Counted from the first letter of the stretch, positions 21,783 to 36,767 are shown. The stretch: DNA of 64,000 nucleotides from Scandinavium goeteborgense (GCF_003935895.2 NZ_CP054058.1:1550001-1614000); one strand, 5' to 3'. Program-made: numbers and translations. The notes: generated from the sequence alone by a model not told the origin.

Positions 21783-22787
21783 ATGACACAGGACAATAAT
21801 AAAAGTTTTACCGGTCACAGCAGCGAGCCGGAGCAGATTGATTTGATCGACTTGCTGGTACAAGTCTGGCGTGGAAAGGTCACCATCATCGTGTGTGTGA
21901 TTGTCGCCATCCTTCTTGGCGTGGGCTATATCATGATTGCTAAAGAGAAATGGACCTCTACAGCCTTGATAACACAGCCTGATATCGGGCAAGTTTCCAG
22001 CTATTCCAACGCCATGAACATTCTGTATGGCGGCAACGCCCCTTCGGTGAATGCGATTCAACAGGATTTCATTACCCGTTTTAACTCTTCTTTTTCAGCC
22101 CTCTCCGAGTCGCTGGATAATAAGGACGAGCCTGAAAAACTGGATATTGAAGCCGCAGTGAAAGGCCAGAACCTGCCGTTGCGTGTCTCTTACACTGCGC
22201 ACACTGCAGAGGAAGCACGACAGATTCTGGCGAAGTACATTCAGCGGGTTGACGATGATGTCGCAAAAGCAGTGGAAGGCGACCTCAAATCAAATATTTC
22301 TACCCGCAAAAACGATCTTGAGCAGTTGTTGAACTCTCAGGAGAAAGTAGCGGCTGAGCAGAAAGCGTTGCGGATCGCACAAATCAACCAGGCACTGACC
22401 GTAGCCGAACAGTCAAAGATCAAGCTGCCTCAGGTTCAGCAGGCGGATATGGTCTCGCAAGACACTATGTTCATGTTAGGCAGTGATGCGCTGAGTTCGA
22501 TGGTGAAAAATGAGGGGACGCGACCGCTTGCCTTCCCGGACAGCTACTATCAGACGCGTCAAACCTTACTGAACATCAATAACCTGATGACCAGTGGCAA
22601 AGACGATCAGCCGAAAGTGAACAATATTCACGCTTATCGTTACGTGATGAAACCAACGCTCCCGTTCCGTCGCGACAGTCCAAAGCGTGCCATTATTCTG
22701 GTACTCGCGGTTCTGTTAGGTGGGATGGTCGGTGCCGGTGTGGTGCTGGGTCGTAACGCGCTGCGTAACTACCAGCCGAAAGCCTAA
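21783..22787 (+). CDS. wzz: O-antigen chain-length regulator Wzz
   Basis: Polysaccharide co-polymerase 1a, 334 aa. Two membrane helices bracket a large periplasmic domain: TM1 about residues 33-52 and TM2 about 303-323, the latter in the conserved Pro/Gly-rich C-terminus after LPFRRDSPKR. It controls the modal length of the Wzy-polymerised O-antigen. It sits between uge and hisI, the usual enterobacterial position. The 231-bp gap to uge is a divergent intergenic region. Confidence 0.95.
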   Translation: MTQDNNKSFTGHSSEPEQIDLIDLLVQVWRGKVTIIVCVIVAILLGVGYIMIAKEKWTSTALITQPDIGQVSSYSNAMNILYGGNAPSVNAIQQDFITRFNSSFSALSESLDNKDEPEKLDIEAAVKGQNLPLRVSYTAHTAEEARQILAKYIQRVDDDVAKAVEGDLKSNISTRKNDLEQLLNSQEKVAAEQKALRIAQINQALTVAEQSKIKLPQVQQADMVSQDTMFMLGSDALSSMVKNEGTRPLAFPDSYYQTRQTLLNINNLMTSGKDDQPKVNNIHAYRYVMKPTLPFRRDSPKRAIILVLAVLLGGMVGAGVVLGRNALRNYQPKA

Positions 22788-22804
22788 GTCAGCAATACAG
22801 CAAT

Positions 22805-22840
22805 AAAAAACCGGGCAATTCTCATCAGCCCGGTTTTTTT
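22805..22840. terminator. Bidirectional terminator between wzz and the his operon
   Basis: AAAAAACCGGGC (22805-22816) and GCCCGGTTTTTTT (22828-22840) form a hairpin with A and T tails usable by both convergent operons. Confidence 0.9.
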
Positions 22841-22854
22841 ACGTCTGGAAAAGT

Positions 22855-23447
22855 CTACTGATGACGCTGACGCAGGTTCTCAATGACGGTCGTCAGATCC
22901 AACTCCTGATCCTGCAGCAGAACCAGCAGGTGATACATCAGATCAGAGGCTTCGTTGGTCAGTTCATGACGGTCATTAACGGTGGCGGCCAGCGCAGTTT
23001 CCACGCCTTCTTCCCCGACTTTTTGTGCGATGCGCTTAGTGCCACTGGCGTACAGTTTCGCCGTGTAGGAACTTTCAGGGTCTGCAGTTTTACGTTCTGC
23101 CAGCAATTGCTCGAGCTGATACAGGAACAGCCACTGGTGACCCGTTTCGCCGAAACAGCTTGAGGTGCCTTTGTGACAGGTTGGGCCAATTGGGTTTACC
23201 AGCACCAGCAGGGTGTCGTTATCGCAGTCCGGGGTGATGCTGACAACATTGAGGAAATGGCCGGACGTTTCACCTTTGGTCCATAAGCGCTGTTTGGTGC
23301 GTGAGTAAAACGTCACTTTGCCGCTTTGCTCGGTGGCGGCCAGGGCGTCCTGATTCATATAGCCCAGCATCAGCACTTCACCGGATACCGCGTGTTGCAC
23401 GATGGCGGGCATCAGTCCGTCGGTTTTTTCCCAGTCCAGCTGTTCCG

Positions 23448-23454
<7 letters not shown>
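22855..23454 (-). CDS. hisI: Phosphoribosyl-AMP cyclohydrolase / phosphoribosyl-ATP pyrophosphatase
   Basis: Bifunctional HisIE, 199 aa (203 in E. coli; four residues are missing near the N-terminus). The first half is the cyclohydrolase with zinc/metal motifs [24 protein letters not shown] and [12 protein letters not shown]. The second half is the MazG-like pyrophosphatase with [13 protein letters not shown] and [14 protein letters not shown]. Catalyses steps 2 and 3 of histidine synthesis. Last gene of the operon; overlaps hisF by 7 bp. Confidence 0.96.
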
Positions 23455-28959
<5,505 letters not shown>

Positions 28960-28965
28960 GGTCGG

Positions 28966-29865
28966 TTACTCCATCATCTTCTCAATGGGCAGAACCAGAA
29001 TGGAACTGGCACCCAGCGCTTTCAGTTTTTCCATGGTTTCCCAGAACAGGGTTTCGCTGCTGACCATGTGCATCGCCACGCGCTGCTGATCGCCTGCCAG
29101 CGGCAGAATGGTTGGGCGTTCGGCGCCCGGCAGCAGGGCAATGACTTCTTCCAGGCGCTCGGTCGGCGCGTGCATCATGATGTATTTCGATTCACGGGCC
29201 TGAATCACGCCCTGAATACGAGTCAACAGTTTGTCGATGAGCTGCTGTTTGGCTTCCGGCATTTCGCCGTCACGCTGGATAAGACAGGCTTTGGAGCGGT
29301 AAATCACTTCCACTTCGCGCAGGCCGTTGGCTTCAAGCGTCGCACCGGTCGACACCAGGTCGCATATCGCATCGGCCAGACCAGCACGCGGCGCGACTTC
29401 AACGGAACCGTTCAGTAAGCAGGATTTAAACTGAACGCCTTTTCCATCGAGGTAGCGTTTGAGCAGGTGCGGATACGAGGTCGCGATACGCTTATTATTG
29501 AGGCTGATTGGGCCATCCCACGGGTCGTCAACGGAGACAGCCAATGAGAAACGGCAGCCGCCAAAATCGAGGCGACGCAGTGTGAAGTAACGAGGGTCTT
29601 CGCCCTGAGCGCGACGGCTCAACAGCTCTTCTTCCAGCACGTTTTCGCCAATAATGCCGAGATCAACCACACCATCCATGATCAGGCCTGGGATATCGTC
29701 GTCACGTACGCGCAGAATATCGATAGGCATATTTTCTGCCAGCGCAATCAGGCGCTGGCTGTGCATATTAATTTTTATGCCACAGCGAGCGAGCAATTCG
29801 CGTGAATCATCGCTTAAACGTCCGGATTTCTGCATGGCTATGCGTAAACGTGTGTTGTCTAACAT
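28966..29865 (-). CDS. hisG: ATP phosphoribosyltransferase HisG
   Basis: First and feedback-regulated enzyme of histidine synthesis, 299 aa (long form, with the C-terminal ACT-like regulatory domain). [15 protein letters not shown] opens the catalytic domain and [14 protein letters not shown] is the PRPP-binding loop. I chose ATG 29865 (GAGGATA ribosome site); upstream in-frame codons lie in the attenuator region. First structural gene of the operon, downstream of the hisL attenuator. Confidence 0.97.
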   Translation of the reverse strand: MLDNTRLRIAMQKSGRLSDDSRELLARCGIKINMHSQRLIALAENMPIDILRVRDDDIPGLIMDGVVDLGIIGENVLEEELLSRRAQGEDPRYFTLRRLDFGGCRFSLAVSVDDPWDGPISLNNKRIATSYPHLLKRYLDGKGVQFKSCLLNGSVEVAPRAGLADAICDLVSTGATLEANGLREVEVIYRSKACLIQRDGEMPEAKQQLIDKLLTRIQGVIQARESKYIMMHAPTERLEEVIALLPGAERPTILPLAGDQQRVAMHMVSSETLFWETMEKLKALGASSILVLPIEKMME

Positions 29866-29911
29866 TCTTATATCCTCGTAGTCCTGTCTGAATGACTCGA
29901 AACTTGCGCCC

Positions 29912-29949
29912 AAAAAAAAGCCCCCGGAAGTTCGATCTTCCGAGGGCTC
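29912..29949 (-). terminator. his operon attenuator terminator
   Basis: On the minus strand AGCCCTCGGAAG pairs with CTTCCGGGGGCT and is followed by eight U. It lies between hisL and hisG. The competing strand GGAAGATCTAACTGTCTTCC (29971-29990) can pair locally, consistent with classical ribosome-controlled attenuation. Confidence 0.92.
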
Positions 29950-30010
29950 TCTCTTGCGTTCTGCACCACTGGAAGATCTAACTGTCTTCCAGCACACATC
30001 GCCTGAAAGA

Positions 30011-30061
30011 CTAGTCAGGGTGATGGTGATGATGGTGGTTTTTAAATTGAACGCTGTTCAT
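30011..30061 (-). CDS. hisL: his operon leader peptide HisL
   Basis: Sixteen residues: [16 protein letters not shown], stop TAG. Six consecutive His codons sense charged tRNA-His and set the choice between the attenuator and the antiterminator at 29912-29990. It is the E. coli arrangement with one His fewer than the seven of K-12. Confidence 0.96.
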   Translation of the reverse strand: MNSVQFKNHHHHHHPD

Positions 30062-30100
30062 AAAATTTCTCGTTGAATGCTTATGCATTTGATGCCTTTT

Positions 30101-30130
30101 AACCTAAACCACTTCATCGCCACAAAGCAA
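30101..30130 (-). promoter_or_regulatory. his operon promoter
   Basis: On the minus strand TTGCTT (30125-30130) and TAGGTT (30101-30106) are separated by 18 bp and match the known enterobacterial hisp1 promoter. The hisL start is about 40 bp downstream. Confidence 0.85.
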
Positions 30131-30189
30131 GGCCTTTTTTACATCTTTAATTCATTTCATATTCATCAGATATACTCTAGATAATTCGA

Positions 30190-30300
30190 GCCGCAGGCAG
30201 GCGGCAAGTCTGAGAATCCCTGGGAGCATAGTTAGCTATGTGACCAGGGTGAACAGACGTAGCCAACGCACATGCGGCTTGAAGTATGACGAGTATAAAT
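30190..30300 (+). repeat. Nested inverted-repeat element upstream of yeeZ
   Basis: Three concentric pairs: GCCGCA (30190-30195) with TGCGGC (30273-30278), CCCTGG (30218-30223) with CCAGGG (30244-30249), and CATAG (30227-30231) with CTATG (30236-30240). The right flank CTTGAAGTATGACGAGTATA follows. A very similar element sits upstream of yeeZ in E. coli and resembles a dispersed enterobacterial intergenic repeat. I do not know its function; a structured RNA or cruciform is possible. Confidence 0.6.
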
Positions 30301-30363
30301 TGTCAGTTGGCGAGGGCTGGCGTAGCCTTATAAAAGGAACGCGAACGAGTCAGGAGAGCACAG

Positions 30364-31182
30364 ATGAAAAAGGTCGCAATCGTAGGTTTGGGCTGGCTGG
30401 GTATGCCGCTGGCACTGTCGCTGAGCGCGCGAGGCTGGCAGGTGTCCGGCAGTAAAACCACCGAAGATGGGATTGAGGCCGCGAGAATGTGTGGCATCGA
30501 CAGCTATTTGTTGCGACTGGATCCGCAACTGGTCTGTGATACCGATGATTTGGATGCCTTGATGAACGTCGACGCGCTGGTGATCACGCTCCCTGCGCGA
30601 CGCAGCGGTCCCGGTGAAGAGTTTTATTTACAGGCGGTGCAGGAGCTTGTCGACAGCGCGCTGGCGTACCGCATTCCGCGAATTGTTTTCACCAGCTCGA
30701 CGTCGGTGTACGGCAAAGGGCAGGGCACGATTAAAGAGAATGCTCCGCGTGAGCCGATAACCTCCAGCGGCCGCGTGCTGAAAGAGCTGGAAGACTGGCT
30801 GCACAATTTGCCGGGAACGTCCGTCGATATTCTGCGCCTTGCAGGCCTGGTCGGGCCGGAGCGTCACCCGGGTCGATTCTTTGCCGGGAAATCCGCGCCG
30901 GATGGGCAACAGGGCGTCAATCTGGTGCATCTGGAAGATGTGATTTCCGCGATAACGCTGTTGCTTCAGGCACCGAAAGGCGGGCACATCTATAATTTAT
31001 GTGCGCCCGGACATCCGTCTCGTTCAACGTTTTACCCGCAGATGGCCCGCGAGCTTGGGCTTGAGCCACCGGTATTCAGCAATAGCGCTGAGAAGGGACG
31101 CATTATTGATGGTAGCCGCATCTGTTCTGAGCTGGGGTTTGAGTACCAGCATCCCGATCCGCTGGTGATGCCGCTGGAGTAA
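30364..31182 (+). CDS. yeeZ: NAD(P)-binding protein YeeZ
   Basis: SDR-like protein, 272 aa (274 in E. coli). The N-terminal Rossmann fold VAIVGLGWLGMPLALSLSARG binds a dinucleotide; VFTSSTSVYG lies where extended SDRs carry their catalytic Ser, but the following YxxxK is not obvious, so it may be an atypical member. Substrate unknown. CAGGAG lies just upstream of the ATG. Between the his operon and yeeY, as in E. coli. Confidence 0.92.
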   Translation: MKKVAIVGLGWLGMPLALSLSARGWQVSGSKTTEDGIEAARMCGIDSYLLRLDPQLVCDTDDLDALMNVDALVITLPARRSGPGEEFYLQAVQELVDSALAYRIPRIVFTSSTSVYGKGQGTIKENAPREPITSSGRVLKELEDWLHNLPGTSVDILRLAGLVGPERHPGRFFAGKSAPDGQQGVNLVHLEDVISAITLLLQAPKGGHIYNLCAPGHPSRSTFYPQMARELGLEPPVFSNSAEKGRIIDGSRICSELGFEYQHPDPLVMPLE

Positions 31183-31221
31183 ACGACCGGCGGTGACATC
31201 GCGTACCGACTGGGGGCGACG

Positions 31222-32139
31222 ATGAAACCATTACTGGAAGTACTCATCATTCTTGATGCGCTCGATAAAGAAGGGAGCTTTGCTGCGGCATCGGCAAAGC
31301 TCTTCAAAACCCCTTCCGCACTGAGCTACACCGTTCATAAGCTGGAAAGCGACCTCAATATTCAACTGCTCGACCGCAGCGGCCATCGTGCGAAGTTCAC
31401 CCGCACCGGACAAATGCTGCTGGAGAAAGGGCGGGAAGTCCTGCACACAGTGCGCGAACTCGAAAAGCAGGCGGTCAAACTGCATGAAGGCTGGGAAAAC
31501 GACCTGGTGATCGGCGTGGACGATACCTTTCCTTTCTCATTACTGGCGCCGCTCATTGAACAGTTCTACCAACGGCACAGCGTAACGCGGCTCAAGTTTA
31601 TCAACGGCGTACTCGGCGGTTCCTGGGATGCGCTGGTACAGGGCCGGGCCGATATTGTCATTGGCGCGCTGCACGACCCGCCGCCGCTCAGCGATTTCGG
31701 TTTCGCGCCATTAGGCGAGCTGGAGCAGATTTTCGTTGTGGCGGCCCATCATCCTTTGGCGGAAGAGCCTGAACCGCTAAACCGCAAAACCATCAAACGC
31801 CATCGGGCGATTATCGTCGGCGATGGCACCACGCCTGACTGCCCTGCATTTCAGCAGGTGCTTGAGGATCAGGAAGCCATTACTGTTTTTGATTTTAAAA
31901 CCAAGCTGGAGCTTCAAATCACCGGTCTGGGCTGCGGTTATCTCCCGCGTTATCTGGCTCAGCGTTATCTCGACAGCGGCGCTTTAGTGGAGAAGCAGGT
32001 CGCGGCTCACGTGCCGTTTGATGCGGTGTGGATTGGTTGGAATGAACAGACCGCGGGCCTGGCGAGCGCCTGGTGGCGGGAAGCTGTTGTGGCAAATAGT
32101 GCTATCGCGGCAGTCTATAACCGCGCCACAGATGAATAA
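31222..32139 (+). CDS. yeeY: LysR-family regulator YeeY
   Basis: 305 aa. N-terminal winged helix-turn-helix (EGSFAAASAKLFKTPSALSYTVHKLES, about residues 15-41) and a C-terminal periplasmic-binding-like effector domain. Close to E. coli YeeY, an uncharacterised LysR regulator. It lies 39 bp after yeeZ on the same strand and may be co-transcribed. Target genes are not known. Confidence 0.92.
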   Translation: MKPLLEVLIILDALDKEGSFAAASAKLFKTPSALSYTVHKLESDLNIQLLDRSGHRAKFTRTGQMLLEKGREVLHTVRELEKQAVKLHEGWENDLVIGVDDTFPFSLLAPLIEQFYQRHSVTRLKFINGVLGGSWDALVQGRADIVIGALHDPPPLSDFGFAPLGELEQIFVVAAHHPLAEEPEPLNRKTIKRHRAIIVGDGTTPDCPAFQQVLEDQEAITVFDFKTKLELQITGLGCGYLPRYLAQRYLDSGALVEKQVAAHVPFDAVWIGWNEQTAGLASAWWREAVVANSAIAAVYNRATDE

Positions 32140-32234
32140 TCAGACATTTAGCGAAAAGTTTTTGTTGATGAGCCTCTCGTTCTCTTGTTTTTAAGGGGGG
32201 ATGGGGGCAGAATACGCGCCAGCAAAAAGAGACT

Positions 32235-32269
32235 AACCGACGCAATTTTATGGCGTCGGTTATTTTTTT
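32235..32269 (+). terminator. Rho-independent terminator after yeeY
   Basis: AACCGACGC (32235-32243) pairs with GCGTCGGTT (32253-32261), followed by a T run to 32269. Confidence 0.85.
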
Positions 32270-32419
32270 GCTTTCGAGACACACTCATTCATACAAGAGG
32301 CCGGGCTTCGTACCGGATAGATACTTACTTAAAAATCGACAGTTGTTGTCGCCGAGGATTTAAAAAAATGGGGCAATTTTTTGCTTACGCGACGGTTTTC
32401 ACCGTACAGGGGAATAACC

Positions 32420-33778
32420 ATGTCGCATAATGCTACTCCAAACACCTCTCGCGTGGAGTTACGTAAGACACTTACGTTGATTCCGGTTGTTATGATGGGT
32501 CTTGCCTATATGCAGCCTATGACGCTGTTCGATACTTTCGGTATCGTATCTGGACTGACCGATGGTCATGTCCCGACAGCCTATGCATTCGCTCTGATAG
32601 CCATCCTGTTTACTGCGTTTAGTTACGGTAAGCTGGTTCGCCGCTATCCGTCAGCAGGTTCAGCCTATACCTACGCCCAGAAATCCATTAGTCCGACGGT
32701 TGGATTTATGGTGGGTTGGTCTTCGCTGCTTGATTATCTGTTTATGCCGATGATCAACATCCTGTTGGCAAAAATTTACTTTGAAGCGCTGGTACCTTCG
32801 GTTCCATCGTGGATATTTGTTGTCGGGTTAGTGGCCTTTATGACCATTTCTAACCTGCGCAGCATTAAAACCGTGGCTAACTTCAACACCCTGATTGTGG
32901 TGCTGCAGATGGGTATCGTTGCCGTTATTGTCGGCATGATCATCTGGGGCGTTCACAACGGTACGGGTGCAGGTACGCTGACCAGCAGTCGTCCATTCTG
33001 GTCTGAAGGCGCGCATATCACGCCGATGATCACCGGTGCGACGATTCTGTGCTTCTCGTTCCTGGGCTTCGACGGTATCTCTTCTCTGTCTGAAGAAACC
33101 AAAGATGCCGAGCGCGTTATCCCGAAAGCCATTGTCCTGACGGCGCTGATTGGCGGTGGGGTCTTTATCGTTGCATCTTACTTCCTGCAACTGTATTTCC
33201 CTGACATCTCTCGCTTCAAGGATCCGGATGCGTCACAGCCAGAAATCATGCTGTACGTGGCGGGTACAACCTTCCAGTGGTGCGTGCTTATCTTCTCAAG
33301 CGTGACCGTACTGGCATCCGGTATGGCCGCACACGCAGGCGTTTCTCGTCTGATGTACGTGATGGGCCGCGATGGTGTGTTCCCGAAAAGCTTCTTCGGT
33401 TACGTGCATCCGAAATGGCGTACCCCGGCATGGAACGTGGTGCTGGTGGGCGCAATTGCACTGCTGGCGATTAAATTCGACCTGGTAACCGCAACGGCGT
33501 TGATTAACTTCGGTGCGCTGGTGGCCTTCACCTTCGTTAACCTGTCCGTTATCTCGCAGTTCTGGATCCGTGAAAAGCGTAACAAAACGCTGAAAGATCA
33601 CTTCCACTACCTGTTTATGCCGGTATGTGGTGCGCTGACCGTCGGTGCGCTGTGGATTAACCTGGAAGAAAGCTCAATGGTTCTCGGTCTGATTTGGGGC
33701 GCAGGTGGCCTGATTTATCTGGCTTGTGTGACCCGCAGCTTCCGTAACCCGGTGCCGCAGTACGAAGACATCGCGTAA
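32420..33778 (+). CDS. plaP: Low-affinity putrescine importer PlaP
   Basis: APC-family inner-membrane transporter, 452 aa, the same length as E. coli PlaP (YeeF), with about twelve membrane segments. [28 protein letters not shown] is the conserved TM1 region. In E. coli it imports putrescine with protons and supports surface motility. I chose ATG 32420 (AGGGGA upstream, E. coli N-terminus MSHN). It is a close paralogue of PuuP at 48238 in this same window. Confidence 0.94.
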   Translation: MSHNATPNTSRVELRKTLTLIPVVMMGLAYMQPMTLFDTFGIVSGLTDGHVPTAYAFALIAILFTAFSYGKLVRRYPSAGSAYTYAQKSISPTVGFMVGWSSLLDYLFMPMINILLAKIYFEALVPSVPSWIFVVGLVAFMTISNLRSIKTVANFNTLIVVLQMGIVAVIVGMIIWGVHNGTGAGTLTSSRPFWSEGAHITPMITGATILCFSFLGFDGISSLSEETKDAERVIPKAIVLTALIGGGVFIVASYFLQLYFPDISRFKDPDASQPEIMLYVAGTTFQWCVLIFSSVTVLASGMAAHAGVSRLMYVMGRDGVFPKSFFGYVHPKWRTPAWNVVLVGAIALLAIKFDLVTATALINFGALVAFTFVNLSVISQFWIREKRNKTLKDHFHYLFMPVCGALTVGALWINLEESSMVLGLIWGAGGLIYLACVTRSFRNPVPQYEDIA

Positions 33779-33796
33779 TCCCGACACGCGAGAGTC

Positions 33797-33830
33797 AAAA
33801 AAAACCGGAGACACTGTCTCCGGTTTTTTT
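33797..33830. terminator. Bidirectional terminator between plaP and sbcB
   Basis: A run of eight A, then ACCGGAGACA, loop, TGTCTCCGGT and a T run; usable on both strands for the convergent genes. Confidence 0.9.
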
Positions 33831-33847
33831 ATGCCTGTCATTCAGGC

Positions 33848-35272
33848 TTAAACAATCTCTTGTGCATACTGATACAGCGCTTTAAGCAGGGCGAGCTTCT
33901 CGTCATTCCCTTCATACTGCACGTAGAGCTGCCGCAGTTCATCGGCATAAGCCTGCAGGAATTCCGGGGTAAAGACGTCACGACGGTGCTGCAACCAGCG
34001 CTGCTGCTCGGCTTCGTCCAGCGTGCCGGGGAAATTACGCGCCCGATAGTTGAACAGCAGTTTCTCGATGCGTTTATCGGCAAACGTGAGGTCCAGCGCG
34101 GGCAGATTGCGTGGCTCGGTCTCCAGCAGGATTTTCATCGCCGCGCGGTCCGCATCGCTGAAGAAACCATTGTAGAGCTGGGTGTCGACGTTTTCCGACG
34201 GCACAAAAGGCTCCGCCTCGGCAAAAATCGCCACGACTTTGTCGCGTACCTGCGGGTTATCGCGCAGCACTTTCAGGTTATCCAGACACTGCTGGCGGTT
34301 GATACCGAGACGATCGGCATCTTCCGGGCGCAAGGTATTGCCCTGCGCGAGAATAGGGCATTTATTCAGGTGTACCAGTTTCACCGGAACCGCTGCCAGC
34401 TCGCCGAGATCGGCTTTCGGCGTATACAGACGCTCGCGCAGTTCATCGGCATTCAGTTCGAGCAGGGGCGACATATCACCCGCCAGGTCGACCATGATCA
34501 CCGCGTTACGGTTGTCTGGATGCCAGGCCAGCGGTGCTACCCAGCTGGTGTTTCCGCGCCACGCCCCGAACATGCCGGAGATATGCACTAGCGGTTTCAT
34601 TTGCGGTACGTCAATCAGCGTCGCCAGTTTGTTCTTTCCGCGGAAGGTATACAGATAATCGAACAGGCGTGGCTGACACTCTTTCACCAGTTTTGCCATC
34701 GCGATGGTGGCGTACACATCGGCCATCGCATCGTGAGCGTTGCTGTGTTCGATGCCGTTAGCTTTGGTCAGGTGCTCCAGACGGAAACTTGGCAGACCGT
34801 CTTCGTTTTCTGGCCAGTTAATGCCTTCCGGACGCAGGGCATAGCAGGCTCGCATCACGTCGAGCAGATCCCAGCGAGAGTTATGGTTTTGCCAGCTCCA
34901 GGCGTACGGGTCGAAGAAATTACGGTAGAAAATGTTACGCGTCACTTCATCATCGAAACGTACGTTGTTGTAGCCGACCACGCAGGTTTTCGGCACGGTA
35001 AACAGGTCATGGATCCGTCGTGCAAACGCCGCTTCATTTTCGCCTTTGGCCAGTGCTTCCTGCGGTGTGATGCCGGTGATCATGACCGCCTGAGGTTGCG
35101 GGAGATAATCATCAGCAGGCTTGCAGTAGAAGACTTCCGGCTCGCCGATGATATTGAAATCAGCGTCGGTGCGAATGGCCGCGAACTGAGCGGGTCGGTC
35201 CAGTTGCGGGTGGGTGCCGAAGGTTTCGTAGTCGTGAAACAGGAATCCGGCTTGCGGTTGCGTTTCTTGCAT
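33848..35272 (-). CDS. sbcB: Exonuclease I
   Basis: 3'-5' single-strand DNA exonuclease of the DEDDh type, 474 aa (475 in E. coli). FLFHDYETFGTHP carries the first Asp/Glu pair, GYNNVRFDDEV the second acidic motif, and HSNAHDAMADVYATIAMAK the His-Asp motif. Works in recombination and mismatch repair. I chose ATG 35272 from the E. coli N-terminus; an in-frame upstream extension of 40 codons is unsupported. Confidence 0.95.
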   Translation of the reverse strand: MQETQPQAGFLFHDYETFGTHPQLDRPAQFAAIRTDADFNIIGEPEVFYCKPADDYLPQPQAVMITGITPQEALAKGENEAAFARRIHDLFTVPKTCVVGYNNVRFDDEVTRNIFYRNFFDPYAWSWQNHNSRWDLLDVMRACYALRPEGINWPENEDGLPSFRLEHLTKANGIEHSNAHDAMADVYATIAMAKLVKECQPRLFDYLYTFRGKNKLATLIDVPQMKPLVHISGMFGAWRGNTSWVAPLAWHPDNRNAVIMVDLAGDMSPLLELNADELRERLYTPKADLGELAAVPVKLVHLNKCPILAQGNTLRPEDADRLGINRQQCLDNLKVLRDNPQVRDKVVAIFAEAEPFVPSENVDTQLYNGFFSDADRAAMKILLETEPRNLPALDLTFADKRIEKLLFNYRARNFPGTLDEAEQQRWLQHRRDVFTPEFLQAYADELRQLYVQYEGNDEKLALLKALYQYAQEIV

Positions 35273-35460
35273 AGTCTGTCTTTTACCCGTGAGCGCGTTA
35301 GCCGGTAATGGTAAACGATTTGCCCGATCTTCAGAAGCGTGGCGCGGCGATCCCTCTGCGTCGCACGCAGGAAATGTCATACTTTCTTGCAATTTAACGC
35401 TGTCAGCAAAGCGTAACTGCCGTAAAAAGAACGGGAATACGAAAAGTTGAGGATATGCTG

Positions 35461-36627
35461 TTGAAAGGCCGTTTTTTTATTGCTGTTTCTTTGCTCGCTT
35501 CGAGCGTTTCTTGCGCAGTTGCCGCAGATTATATTTCCGCACCGGTACAACCTCCTGCAATCCAGGCCGCATCCTGGGTGCTGATGGATTACACCACCGG
35601 ACAGGTCCTCACCGCGGGTAACGAACACCAGCAGCGCAACCCTGCCAGTCTCACAAAGCTGATGACCGGTTACGTGGTTGACCGCGCGATCGACAGCCAT
35701 CGCATTACCGGAGATGACATGGTCACCGTGGGTCGCGATGCCTGGGCGAAGGGCAACCCTGTGTTTGACGGGTCATCCCTGATGTTCCTCAAAGCGGGCG
35801 ATCGACTGAGCGTGCATGACCTGAGCCGCGGGCTGATTGTCGATTCCGGGAACGACGCCTGCGTGGCGTTGGCTGACTACGTCGCAGGTGGCCAGCCACA
35901 GTTCGTCAAAATGATGAACGATTACGTGAGCAAACTGGGCCTGAAAGATACCCATTTCGAAACCGTGCACGGTCTTGATGCGCCAGGACAGCACAGTTCA
36001 GCCTTCGACCTGGCGGTGTTATCCCGGGCGATTATTCATGGCGAGCCTGACTTCTATCATATGTATAGCGAGAAGAGCCTGACCTGGAACGGCATTACCC
36101 AGAACAACCGTAACGGCTTGCTGTGGGATAAAAATCTGAACGTCGATGGGCTGAAAACGGGCCACACGGCGACTGCCGGGTTTAACATCATCGCCTCTGC
36201 GGTCGACGGTAAGCGTCGTCTGATTGCGGTTGTCATGGGCGCTGAGAGCTCGAAAGGGCGTGAAGATCAGGCGCGTAAACTGCTGCACTGGGGCCAGCAG
36301 AATTTCGATACTGTGCAGATCCTGCATACCGGCAAAAAAGTCGGTACAGAGCGCATCTGGTACGGTGATAAAGAACACATCGATCTGGGCACCGATCAGG
36401 ACTTCTGGCTGGCCTTACCGAAAGCCGAAGTGCCGAAAATCAAAGCCAAATACGTGATGGACAAGAAAGAGCTGGATGCGCCAATCGAGGCCCATCAGCG
36501 CGTCGGGGAAATTGAACTCTACGACGGCGATAAGATTGTGGCTCACTGGCCGCTGGTGACGCTGGAAAGCGTGGGCAAAGGCGGCATGTTCTCGCGCCTG
36601 AGCGACTGGATGCACCACAAATCCTGA
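35461..36627 (+). CDS. dacD: D-alanyl-D-alanine carboxypeptidase DacD (PBP6b)
   Basis: Low-molecular-weight penicillin-binding protein, 388 aa, removing the terminal D-Ala of peptidoglycan pentapeptides. Signal peptide residues 1 to about 22 (ending SCAVAA). Active-site S63-L-T-K66 in NPASLTKLMTGY, SGN in DSGNDAC, and K232-T-G in DGLKTGH; the C-terminal part is the PBP5-like domain with an amphipathic tail (GGMFSRLSDWMHHK). I chose TTG 35461 because GAGGA (35449-35453) is 7 bp upstream and it gives the E. coli length; ATG 35455 is only one base from that site. Confidence 0.93.
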   Translation: MKGRFFIAVSLLASSVSCAVAADYISAPVQPPAIQAASWVLMDYTTGQVLTAGNEHQQRNPASLTKLMTGYVVDRAIDSHRITGDDMVTVGRDAWAKGNPVFDGSSLMFLKAGDRLSVHDLSRGLIVDSGNDACVALADYVAGGQPQFVKMMNDYVSKLGLKDTHFETVHGLDAPGQHSSAFDLAVLSRAIIHGEPDFYHMYSEKSLTWNGITQNNRNGLLWDKNLNVDGLKTGHTATAGFNIIASAVDGKRRLIAVVMGAESSKGREDQARKLLHWGQQNFDTVQILHTGKKVGTERIWYGDKEHIDLGTDQDFWLALPKAEVPKIKAKYVMDKKELDAPIEAHQRVGEIELYDGDKIVAHWPLVTLESVGKGGMFSRLSDWMHHKS

Positions 36628-36646
36628 GTCAGCCCCTGCTTGGCCC

Positions 36647-36670
36647 AACGCCCTCTTCGGAGGGCGTTTT
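36647..36670 (+). terminator. Terminator after dacD
   Basis: AACGCCCT and AGGGCGTT enclose a C-TTCG-G tetraloop; a short T run follows. Confidence 0.8.
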
Positions 36671-36729
36671 ACTTTCCGGATTTGTGAAATATCGCACATA
36701 CTCCATCAGGTCTGTTTGCTAAATTTTAA

Positions 36730-36745
36730 CTGTATATTTGTCCAG
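36730..36745 (+). promoter_or_regulatory. LexA box upstream of sbmC
   Basis: CTGTATATTTGTCCAG fits CTG-N10-CAG with the usual AT-rich core. It lies 22 bp before the sbmC start, matching the SOS control known for E. coli sbmC. Confidence 0.85.
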
Positions 36746-36767
36746 TAAATGTTTTAACGGAGGCAAT

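Noticed and set aside
21657..22061. 134-aa minus-strand frame spanning the wzz start
   Set aside because: It overlaps wzz and lacks a ribosome site; the intergenic part is better explained as the wzz promoter region.
33860..34591. 243-aa plus-strand open frame within sbcB
   Set aside because: Antisense to exonuclease I; no recognisable domain.
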